The notes below the pieces were generated by a model that made no database searches, was not told the origin of the DNA, and worked only from the letters and a program-made list of their open reading frames with translations. Both the position numbers and the translations under genes were made by a program. DNA of 7,999 nucleotides, taken from an uncultured Bacilli bacterium (GTDB taxonomy: Bacteria > Bacillota_I > Bacilli_A > RF39 > UBA660). Positions 1 through 5,224 of the stretch are shown here, piece by piece (position 1 is the stretch's first letter; the number at the start of each line of letters is the position of its first letter). The DNA is taken from contig CANPXI010000044.1 of NCBI GenBank assembly GCA_947585885.1, forward strand, positions 1 to 7,999, in the 5' to 3' direction.

Positions 1-1289
1 TCACTTATTCTTCTTATTACTCCGTTTAGTGTAGGGTTATTTAGTACACTTTTTACTGAGTAAGGTATTTTACTCATGTTTTCAATGTTATATTCTAGTA
101 TTTCTTTTTTGTTATTTAATTCATATTTTTTTCTGGTTTTATCATTTATAAATGATTCTAAAAGATTTATTTCTTTTGTTGTTTTTTCGTCTTCTTCTGT
201 TAATTTATTTAATTTTTCATTTAGTATGTCTTCTTCTTTTAAAGAGGCTTCATATTCTGTTTTTATTGTTTCTAAGTTATTTTTGGTTTTTAATTTTTCT
301 TCTTTTAAAGTGCTTAGTTTTTCTTTTATTATGCTACTATCTTTATCGTATTTACTTCTTTCTTTTAAAAGTTCTTTTTTGTTATTTAGTTCGTTTAGTT
401 CTTCTGTTTTTGATAGTAGTTCTTTTTGAGTATCAGATATTTCTATATCTAATTTACTTCTTTTTAGTTTTAGGTTTTCTAAGTCTACTTTTTCTTTTGT
501 GTCTACATTAGTAGTTTCTACTAGTTTTAAGTTTAAGTCTTCTTTTTCTTTTTTTATTAAAGTGTATTCTTCATTTAAACTTGAGATGTCAGTAGCAAGA
601 AGGCCTACTTCTATGCTTTCTAGTTTTTCTTTGTTTTCTTTATAGATAGTTGCTTTTTTTGCTTGTTCTTCTAGAGGAGTTACTTGAGTTTCAAGTTCAT
701 TTATTATCATGTCTACTCTTTCTATGTTTTCGTTTGTTTTTGCTAGTTTTCTAAGAGTTTCTTCTTTTCTTTTTTTGTATTTCATTACTCCTGCAGCTTC
801 TTCTAGAACAGTTCTTCTGTCTTCTGGACGTCCACTTAGTATTTCACTTATTTTTCCTTGAGGGATAATACTTAAAGACTCTTTACTACTAAAGGAGTCT
901 AAAAATAAATCAGTTATATCTTTTAGTCTTACTTTGTCTTTGTTTATATAGTACTCGTTTTCTCCTGTTTTATATACTACTCTTTTTATTTCTATTTCGG
1001 AATAATCAAGTGGCAGGCTTTTATCGGTGTTATCTAGTACTAGGCTAACTGAAGCACTTCTTGCAGGTTCACGAGTGTTAGATCCATTAAATATTACGTC
1101 TGTCATGCTAGAAGAACCACGCAAGGTTTTTACTGATTGTTCGCCCATAACCCATTTAAGGGCATCCACAATATTACTTTTACCACTTCCATTAGGGCCT
1201 ACTATACCGGTAAAGTTTTTATCTAGTTCTAAGTTAACTTTGTCTGCAAAACTTTTAAAACCATTTATTTTAATTTCTTTTATATACAT
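1..1289 (-). CDS. smc: Chromosome partition protein SMC, N-terminal part (cut by left window edge)
   Basis: SMC is the ATPase of bacterial condensin; with ScpA and ScpB it organises and segregates the chromosome. Reading leftward from the ATG at 1289-1287, the frame stays open to the window edge (429 complete codons, no stop). The N-terminal head begins MYIKEIKINGFKSF and has Walker A GPNGSGKS at residues 31-38, the conserved arginine in TLRG (R57), the Q-loop glutamine in IIPQG (Q144) and the RPEDRR...EEAAGV segment (about 154-168). From about residue 170 to 408 the protein is a Lys/Glu/Leu-rich coiled coil. Residues from about 410 (YSVKSVLNNP...LNGV) match the start of the SMC hinge, so the hinge, return arm and C-terminal head lie outside. 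The start is supported by the Shine-Dalgarno sequence AGGTGG five bases upstream, which overlaps the rnc stop codon; the intergenic gap is 9 bp, so the gene is coupled to rnc. The arm is shorter than the usual one. Confidence 0.96.
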   Translation of the reverse strand, partial: MYIKEIKINGFKSFADKVNLELDKNFTGIVGPNGSGKSNIVDALKWVMGEQSVKTLRGSSSMTDVIFNGSNTREPARSASVSLVLDNTDKSLPLDYSEIEIKRVVYKTGENEYYINKDKVRLKDITDLFLDSFSSKESLSIIPQGKISEILSGRPEDRRTVLEEAAGVMKYKKRKEETLRKLAKTNENIERVDMIINELETQVTPLEEQAKKATIYKENKEKLESIEVGLLATDISSLNEEYTLIKKEKEDLNLKLVETTNVDTKEKVDLENLKLKRSKLDIEISDTQKELLSKTEELNELNNKKELLKERSKYDKDSSIIKEKLSTLKEEKLKTKNNLETIKTEYEASLKEEDILNEKLNKLTEEDEKTTKEINLLESFINDKTRKKYELNNKKEILEYNIENMSKIPYSVKSVLNNPTLNGVIRRIS

Positions 1290-1298
1290 ATAAACCAC

Positions 1299-1940
1299 CT
1301 ACGCCTGTTTTTTTATTGCTTCTTTTGCTGCATGTTGTTCTGCTTCTTTTTTACTTCTTCCTTTACCAGTACCATATACTATTCCGTCCACTGTTACGTT
1401 TACTATAAAATATTTTTTATGAGCAGGTCCACCTTCTTTTATTACGTTATATTCTACACTTTTCTTTTCTGTTTGCACTAGTTCTTGAAGTGTACTTTTG
1501 TAGTCCATTAGAAAGTCAACATCACTTTCAATGTAAGGGACTATTAGTTTATTAAAGAAGTCTCTTACAGCATCAATACCAAGTTCTAAGTAAATAGTAC
1601 CAATTACTGCTTCAAATACGTCAGCAATTACTGTTTTGTTTGGTTCTTTTATACCGTTACCTACTTTTATATAACTTTTTAAATCTAGTTCTTTTGAGTA
1701 CTCATATAAAGCATTTTCACATACATATAGGCTTCTTTTTCTACTCATTTCTCCTTCATTATATATATTCTTTTTATATATGTAGTCACTACTTACTAGT
1801 TCTAAGACAGCGTCTCCTAGAAATTCAAGTCTTTCATATGAAACTAAGTTATGTTCATTTGCGTATGATGTGTGAGTAAGAGCGATTTCTAAGAGTTTAC
1901 TATTTTCTAGATTGATACCGAATTTTTCTAAAGTTTTCAT
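1299..1940 (-). CDS. rnc: Ribonuclease III
   Basis: This endonuclease cleaves double-stranded RNA in pre-rRNA processing and mRNA turnover. The 213-residue protein has the usual family length and two-domain layout. The N-terminal catalytic domain (about 1-140) carries the signature ERLEFLGDAVLEL; by family alignment the metal-binding acids are E39, D43, D107 and E110, all present (the last two in ADVFEAVIG). A C-terminal double-stranded-RNA-binding domain (about 146-213) starts at DYKSTLQELVQ and ends with the typical KKEAEQHAA helix. The ATG at 1940 is preceded by AGGTGAT three bases upstream and by a good sigma-A-type promoter. The stop is TAG at 1301-1299, and its last bases form part of the smc ribosome binding site. 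The rnc-smc order is the classic Firmicutes arrangement, commonly followed by ftsY, which would lie beyond the left edge. Confidence 0.97.
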   Translation of the reverse strand: MKTLEKFGINLENSKLLEIALTHTSYANEHNLVSYERLEFLGDAVLELVSSDYIYKKNIYNEGEMSRKRSLYVCENALYEYSKELDLKSYIKVGNGIKEPNKTVIADVFEAVIGTIYLELGIDAVRDFFNKLIVPYIESDVDFLMDYKSTLQELVQTEKKSVEYNVIKEGGPAHKKYFIVNVTVDGIVYGTGKGRSKKEAEQHAAKEAIKKQA

Positions 1941-1956
1941 ATAATCACCTTATAAA

Positions 1957-1985
1957 ATTATACTAGATTATTCTTAAAAAGTAAA
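1957..1985 (-). promoter_or_regulatory. Promoter for rnc-smc
   Basis: On the minus strand TTTACT (1985-1980) and a perfect TATAAT (1962-1957) are separated by 17 bases, fitting a sigma-A (vegetative) promoter. The expected start of transcription, around 1950, would leave a leader of only about 10 bases, just enough to contain the AGGTGAT ribosome binding site (1950-1944). Prediction from sequence only. Confidence 0.6.
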
Positions 1986-2025
1986 TTAATCGAGTATTTT
2001 TATTTATTTTTTTATATTTATTTAG

Positions 2026-2031
2026 TATAAT
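2026..2031 (+). promoter_or_regulatory. -10 element of the yidD-lipoprotein promoter, very close to the start codon
   Basis: A perfect TATAAT ends only 9 bases before the yidD ATG at 2041. A weak -35 candidate, TTTATT at 2003-2008, lies 17 bases upstream. Transcription would begin at about 2038-2041, which implies a leaderless or nearly leaderless message, and no Shine-Dalgarno sequence is visible before this ATG. The region is extremely AT-rich, so a chance TATAAT is possible. Confidence 0.45.
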
Positions 2032-2040
2032 TATTTATAT

Positions 2041-2259
2041 ATGAAGAAAATATTAATTAAATTAATAGATTTATATCAAAGTACTCCTTTACATAGTCAC
2101 TTTAATTGTAGGTTTATTCCTACTTGTAGTGAGTATACTAAAGTTAGTATTGAAAGGTTTGGAGTATTTAAAGGTATTTTTTTAGGAATAAAAAGAATAA
2201 TTAGGTGCCACCCAGGTGGTAAAAGGGGTATTGATATGGTCCCTTTAAAGGAGGATTAA
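2041..2259 (+). CDS. yidD: Membrane protein insertion efficiency factor YidD
   Basis: YidD is a small membrane-associated protein that assists YidC/Sec-dependent insertion of inner-membrane proteins. The 72-residue product shows the family signature in order: an N-terminal hydrophobic/amphipathic segment followed by LYQ (residues 11-13), CRFIPTCSEY (23-32), a Gly-containing helix (FGVFKGIFLGIKRIIR) and RCHPGG...GIDMVP (55-68). The three characteristic cysteines are C23, C29 and C56. Length and the start at MKKILI agree with the family, which argues for the ATG at 2041 even though no ribosome binding site precedes it. The TAA stop (2257-2259) overlaps the ATG of the next gene by one base (TAATG), so the two genes are surely co-transcribed and probably translationally coupled. 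YidD is often next to rnpA/yidC in other bacteria; pairing with a metal-binding-type lipoprotein is not an arrangement I recognise. Confidence 0.93.
   Translation: MKKILIKLIDLYQSTPLHSHFNCRFIPTCSEYTKVSIERFGVFKGIFLGIKRIIRCHPGGKRGIDMVPLKED
2247..2254 (+). promoter_or_regulatory. Strong ribosome binding site of the lipoprotein gene, inside yidD
   Basis: AAAGGAGG lies four bases before the ATG at 2259 and is embedded in the last codons of yidD. It is the strongest Shine-Dalgarno match on the plus strand here, in contrast to the absence of one before yidD, so the downstream gene may be translated better than the upstream one. Confidence 0.8.
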
Positions 2260-3116
2260 TGAAAAAGTTATTTATTTTGTTATGTGGGGTGTTCTTACTT
2301 TGTGGGTGTGATAAGAATACTAAGGTTTATGACACCACTATTTATACTACATTTTATCCAATAGAATATGCGACTAGTTATATGTATGGGGACTCATCAA
2401 ATATAAAAAGTGTTTATCCAAGTGGAGCTGATTATAAAAATTATAAGTTAACTGATAAACAAAAGGATATTTATTCTAAAGCTGATATTTTTATTTATGC
2501 TGGTGTTACTAAAGAGGTTGACTGGGCAGTTGAGTTTTTAAATAGTAACCCTGACTTAACTATTATAGATGCGACAAAGGATGTTACTTTTTCTAATGAT
2601 GTTATGGAGCTTTGGTTAGATCCATCAAATTATTTAATGATAGCTAGATATATTAAGTCTACTTTAATTGATTATGAAACTAATTTATATAATCAAGAAA
2701 ATATTGAGAAAAAGTATGAAGAATTAAAGGTAATGATTAGTGAACTTGATGTGGAACTTACAATGATGGGTAAAAAGAAAAGTAAAGATAGCATTTTAGT
2801 TACAAGTGATGCGTTTAATTTTTTAACTAAATATAATATTGATGTTATATCAATTGATCCAAATAATGAGAATTTAACTAAATCTTATAATGATGCGAAG
2901 AGGTTAATTAAGAGTGAAGATATTAAGTATATTTATGTTTTAAGAGGAACTGAGTTATCAAAAGAGATTAATGATTTTATAGAAGAAAATAGTTTGGAAA
3001 AGATAGAAATTAATCCTATGTTTACTTTAAGTGATGATGAAAGAAAAAATAATGATGATTATATTTCAATTATGAATAATAATATTACACAATTTAAAAC
3101 AGAGCTATTTCGTTAG
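2259..3116 (+). CDS. ZnuA/PsaA-family (cluster A-I) solute-binding lipoprotein with degenerate metal site
   Basis: By fold this is a substrate-binding lipoprotein of the Zn/Mn ABC-transporter family. Residues 1-17 form a lipoprotein signal (MKK, hydrophobic core, lipobox-like LCGC with C17 as the lipid-anchored residue). Family landmarks follow in order: TTFYPIEYAT near residue 30, PSGADYKNYK (54-63), a SKADIFIYAG segment (73-82), LWLDPSNYLMIA (118-129), the long linker helix (about 145-168), VTSDAFNFLTKY (181-192) and NDDYISIMNNNI (265-276) near the end. Length (285) is normal. The four usual ligand positions (His, His, His/Glu, Asp) read K60, E117, S183 and N252, and the protein contains no histidine and no His-rich loop. 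It may therefore bind another ligand or no metal at all; that is inference. No ABC permease or ATPase gene lies in the window. The ATG overlaps the yidD stop. The TAG stop overlaps the end of ruvB on the opposite strand. Confidence 0.85.
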   Translation: MKKLFILLCGVFLLCGCDKNTKVYDTTIYTTFYPIEYATSYMYGDSSNIKSVYPSGADYKNYKLTDKQKDIYSKADIFIYAGVTKEVDWAVEFLNSNPDLTIIDATKDVTFSNDVMELWLDPSNYLMIARYIKSTLIDYETNLYNQENIEKKYEELKVMISELDVELTMMGKKKSKDSILVTSDAFNFLTKYNIDVISIDPNNENLTKSYNDAKRLIKSEDIKYIYVLRGTELSKEINDFIEENSLEKIEINPMFTLSDDERKNNDDYISIMNNNITQFKTELFR

Positions 3117-3130
3117 TGCTCTGCTTTTTT
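3097..3130. terminator. Bidirectional hairpin terminator on the overlapping gene ends
   Basis: A perfect 6-bp stem, CAGAGC (3100-3105) with GCTCTG (3118-3123), encloses a 12-base loop. Rightward it is followed by C and six Ts (3125-3130), a fair intrinsic terminator for yidD-lipoprotein. Leftward it is followed by four Ts (complement of 3099-3096), a weaker terminator for ruvAB. Both stop codons (3114-3116 plus, 3115-3113 minus) lie inside the loop, so the hairpin is made entirely of coding sequence. Confidence 0.65.
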
Positions 3131-4108
3131 AATCTTTAAGTATTCGTATGTTTTTTCTGTTACTTGTCTACCTCTTATTGTTCTTTTTATGAAACCTTCT
3201 TGAAGTAAGAAGGGCTCGATTACGTCTTCTATTGTTGTTTGTTCTTCACCAATAGATGCGGCTATGCTTTCTATTCCTACTGGGCCTCCATTAAATTTAT
3301 GTATTAGGCTTTCTAAGTATTCTATGTCAGTGTTATCAAGGCCATATTCGTCTACCTTTAATCTATCTAAAGAACTATTAGTTATTTCTTTTGTTATTAC
3401 CCCTTCACCATTTACTAAGGCAAAGTCACTTACTCTTTTTAGGAGCCTGTTTGCTATTCTTGGTGTTTTTCTACTTCTTCTTGCAATTATTTCTGCTGCA
3501 TCATCATTTATTTTTACGTTAAATACTTCTGCACTTCTTTTTACTATTTTTGTTAGTTCTTCTGTTGTGTAGTAGTTTAGTTTGCAAGTTATTCCAAATC
3601 TATCTCTAAGTGGACTTGATAAGTCCCCTGCCCTTGTTGTTGCACCTACTAAGGTAAATGGTGGTAAGTCTATTTTTATGTTTCTACTTTGACCATCACT
3701 ACCTACGATTATGTCTAGTTTAAAGTCTTCCATTGCACTATAGAGGATTTCCTCTATGTACTTTGGAATTCTATGTATTTCGTCTATAAATAATACGTCA
3801 TAAGGCTCTAGTGTACTAAGTATTGCAGCTAAGTCACCACTTTTTTCTATTGTTGGGCCACTTGCTGTTTTAATGTTTACTCCTAGTTCGTTTGCTATTA
3901 TATGACTAAGAGTAGTTTTTCCTAGTCCTGGAGGACCATAAAGAAGTACATGATCAAGTGATACTTCTCTCATCATTGCTGCTTTTACAAATATTTTTAT
4001 GTTTTCTTTTACGTCTTCTTGTCCAATATATTCGTCAAAGTTTGTGGGCCTTATTGATTTTTCAAATGAGTCACCTTCTTGGTATTCTCCTCTTATTATT
4101 TTTTCCAT
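3113..4108 (-). CDS. ruvB: Holliday junction branch migration DNA helicase RuvB
   Basis: RuvB is the AAA+ motor that, in hexameric rings bound to RuvA, drives branch migration of Holliday junctions in recombinational repair. The 331-residue protein is full length. Visible motifs are the N-terminal RPTNFDEYIGQ (20-30), Walker A GPPGLGKTT (58-66), Walker B with DEIH (109-112), sensor 1 GATTRAG (155-161), the LRDRFG segment carrying the arginine finger (167-172), and sensor 2 TPRIANRLLKRV (215-226). A winged-helix DNA-binding domain fills about 255-331 (IAASIGEE...EPFLLQEGF...RTIRGR). The start ATG at 4108 has a strong AGGAGG site upstream that overlaps the ruvA stop codon (TAGGAGGG), with a 9-bp gap, so translation is coupled to ruvA. 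The TAA stop lies within the stop-codon overlap with the convergent lipoprotein gene. Confidence 0.98.
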   Translation of the reverse strand: MEKIIRGEYQEGDSFEKSIRPTNFDEYIGQEDVKENIKIFVKAAMMREVSLDHVLLYGPPGLGKTTLSHIIANELGVNIKTASGPTIEKSGDLAAILSTLEPYDVLFIDEIHRIPKYIEEILYSAMEDFKLDIIVGSDGQSRNIKIDLPPFTLVGATTRAGDLSSPLRDRFGITCKLNYYTTEELTKIVKRSAEVFNVKINDDAAEIIARRSRKTPRIANRLLKRVSDFALVNGEGVITKEITNSSLDRLKVDEYGLDNTDIEYLESLIHKFNGGPVGIESIAASIGEEQTTIEDVIEPFLLQEGFIKRTIRGRQVTEKTYEYLKIKKAEH

Positions 4109-4117
4109 ATAACCCTC

Positions 4118-4666
4118 CTATTTTACAAATAATCTTAATGCTTCTTTTATTTGACTTTCTAGTGGTAGTGAACTATCTACTTCGCCTATTACACGTTTTA
4201 TATCAGGCTTTTTGTATCCTAAACTTTCTAGTACATTTGCTAGTTCTTCATTTATTACTTTTGATTCTTTATTTTCTACTAGTTTTCCTTTTAAGTCTAG
4301 TATTATTTGTCTTGCTAGTTTTTCACCTACTTTAGGAAATTTTTGTAAGTATAATATGTTTTCTCTATCGATTGCATCTATTACTCCGGCTACACTTCCA
4401 GTTGCAAGTATTGGAAGAGCTACTTTAGGGCCTAGGCCTTTTACGTTTAAGAGTTTTAGAAATAATTCTCTTTCTTCTATATTTTTAGAGCCGTATAAGC
4501 TATATTCATCTTCTCTTATATGATTATATAAATAAATTTTAGTAGTTTCTTCTTCTTTAAATACATATGGGTTTGGTGTATATACTTTAAAACCAATACC
4601 ACTAGTCATTATTACTACATATGAAGCAGTTATGTTAGTTATTTTACCCTCAATATAATCTATCAC
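4118..4666 (-). CDS. ruvA: Holliday junction branch migration complex subunit RuvA (start set at GTG 4666)
   Basis: RuvA binds the Holliday junction as a tetramer and loads RuvB. With the GTG start at 4666 the protein has 182 residues and begins MIDYIEGKI, matching the usual MI.YI.G start. Domain I (OB fold, 1-62) contains the acidic-pin pair E52-D53 in REDEYSLYG. Domain II holds two helix-hairpin-helix motifs, at VKGLGPK (75-81) and FPKVGEKLARQIILDLKGKL (110-129). The second has Lys where the family usually has Gly (P-G-I-G becomes P-K-V-G). The short domain III (about 140-182), which contacts RuvB, is followed directly by ruvB. An in-frame GTG at 4675 would add three residues (VIK) but would have no ribosome binding site and would run into the AGGTGAT element, so I prefer 4666. 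The gene is slightly shorter than the typical 200 residues because of its linker. Confidence 0.93.
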   Translation of the reverse strand: MIDYIEGKITNITASYVVIMTSGIGFKVYTPNPYVFKEEETTKIYLYNHIREDEYSLYGSKNIEERELFLKLLNVKGLGPKVALPILATGSVAGVIDAIDRENILYLQKFPKVGEKLARQIILDLKGKLVENKESKVINEELANVLESLGYKKPDIKRVIGEVDSSLPLESQIKEALRLFVK

Positions 4667-4670
4667 TTTT

Positions 4671-4677
4671 ATCACCT
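4671..4677 (-). promoter_or_regulatory. Ribosome binding site that fixes the ruvA start
   Basis: AGGTGAT (minus strand, 4677-4671) stands four bases before the GTG at 4666. It is the same element, at nearly the same spacing, as the one before rnc (AGGTGAT, three bases before ATG). A start at 4675 would lie inside this element, which makes that start unlikely. Confidence 0.75.
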
Positions 4678-4683
4678 ATTATT

Positions 4684-4712
4684 ATTTTATAATAAAAGTT
4701 AATATAAAACAA
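4684..4712 (-). promoter_or_regulatory. Probable ruvAB promoter
   Basis: On the minus strand TTGTTT (4712-4707) and TAAAAT (4689-4684) are 17 bases apart. They lie between the upstream operon's terminator and the ruvA ribosome binding site. The -10 matches the consensus at five of six bases and the -35 at about three, in very AT-rich DNA, so the exact boxes are uncertain. No SOS (LexA) operator was recognised here by eye. Confidence 0.45.
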
Positions 4713-4730
4713 GTGTTTTTATTAAATAAT

Positions 4731-4759
4731 TTATAAAAGAACTCAAGTGATATGAGTTC
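4731..4759 (-). terminator. Intrinsic terminator after dtd
   Basis: GAACTCA and TGAGTTC form a perfect 7-bp stem with a 7-base loop (4759-4739 on the minus strand), starting 8 bases after the dtd stop codon and followed by TTTTATAA. It closes the secF-relA-dtd operon. On the plus strand there is no T-tract after the hairpin, so it should act in one direction only. Confidence 0.7.
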
Positions 4760-4767
4760 ATTATATT

Positions 4768-5220
4768 TTAAGAAAATAATTCTTTACTATCTAGTATTAT
4801 TGTTACTGGGCCATCATTATATATTTCCACTTTCATGTCTGCGCCAAATATACCAGTTTCAGTGTGAATTTCAAGGCTATTTAGTCTATTATTCATATAG
4901 TCATAAAGATAAGACGCATCTTTTGGATTCATTGCATCAGTAAAACTTGGACGCCTTCCGTTTTTGCAGTTAGCATAAAGCGTAAATTGACTTATATTTA
5001 AAATACTACCTTTAGTGTCTAGTAAACTTAAATTCATTTTGCCTTCATCGTCTTCAAATATTCTTAGGTTTATTATTTTATCTATCATTTTATTTACTAT
5101 TTCTTCAGTATCTCCTTCTGTGAAACTTGATAATAAAACATAACCATGGTCTATTTTACCATATACTTTTCCGTCTATTGTTACTTTACTGTTTTTACTT
5201 CTTTGTATTACTACTTTCAT
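4768..5220 (-). CDS. dtd: D-aminoacyl-tRNA deacylase (DTD)
   Basis: This homodimeric proofreading enzyme hydrolyses D-aminoacyl-tRNA (and mischarged glycyl-tRNA-Ala) to recycle tRNA and prevent misincorporation. The 150-residue protein is full length. It starts MKVVIQRSKNSKVTIDG, as expected, and carries both signature motifs: SQFTLYA (77-83) followed by GRRPSF (88-93), and NDGPVTIILDS (135-145), whose G137-P138 is the Gly-cisPro element that excludes L-amino acids. It follows relA with a 4-bp gap, and its AAAGG ribosome binding site is formed by the last codons of relA, so the two are translationally coupled. The relA-dtd pair is conserved in Bacillus and relatives. A hairpin terminator follows. 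Confidence 0.97.
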   Translation of the reverse strand: MKVVIQRSKNSKVTIDGKVYGKIDHGYVLLSSFTEGDTEEIVNKMIDKIINLRIFEDDEGKMNLSLLDTKGSILNISQFTLYANCKNGRRPSFTDAMNPKDASYLYDYMNNRLNSLEIHTETGIFGADMKVEIYNDGPVTIILDSKELFS

Positions 5221-5224
5221 ATTG

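Noticed and set aside
76..511. Two overlapping plus-strand open frames encoding Ser/Phe/Leu-rich hydrophobic peptides
   Set aside because: They are antisense to the coiled-coil part of smc; the composition is the complement of Lys/Glu-rich codons, and no ribosome binding site or family motif was seen.
1..800. Repeated TCTTCTTTT-like runs as a DNA repeat array
   Set aside because: They have no fixed period or unit and are explained by Lys/Glu-rich coiled-coil codons of smc on the other strand.
1941..2040. A small RNA or riboswitch in the rnc-yidD gap
   Set aside because: Only 100 bp, almost pure A/T, no stable hairpin seen; two divergent promoters account for the space.
3264..3572. Plus-strand open frame opposite ruvB
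   Set aside because: It lies wholly antisense to a well-supported ruvB, has no recognisable domain and shows the same complement-of-AT-rich-gene composition as the other shadows.
3958..4335. Leu-rich plus-strand open frame that could be mistaken for a membrane protein
   Set aside because: It spans the ends of ruvB and ruvA in antisense; the apparent hydrophobicity comes from reading the complement of AAA/GAA-rich codons.
4739..4759. The perfect GAACTCA/TGAGTTC inverted repeat as a regulator operator for ruvAB
   Set aside because: It sits directly after the dtd stop and is followed by a T-run on the operon's strand, which a terminator explains better; it is also upstream of the predicted ruvAB -35 box.
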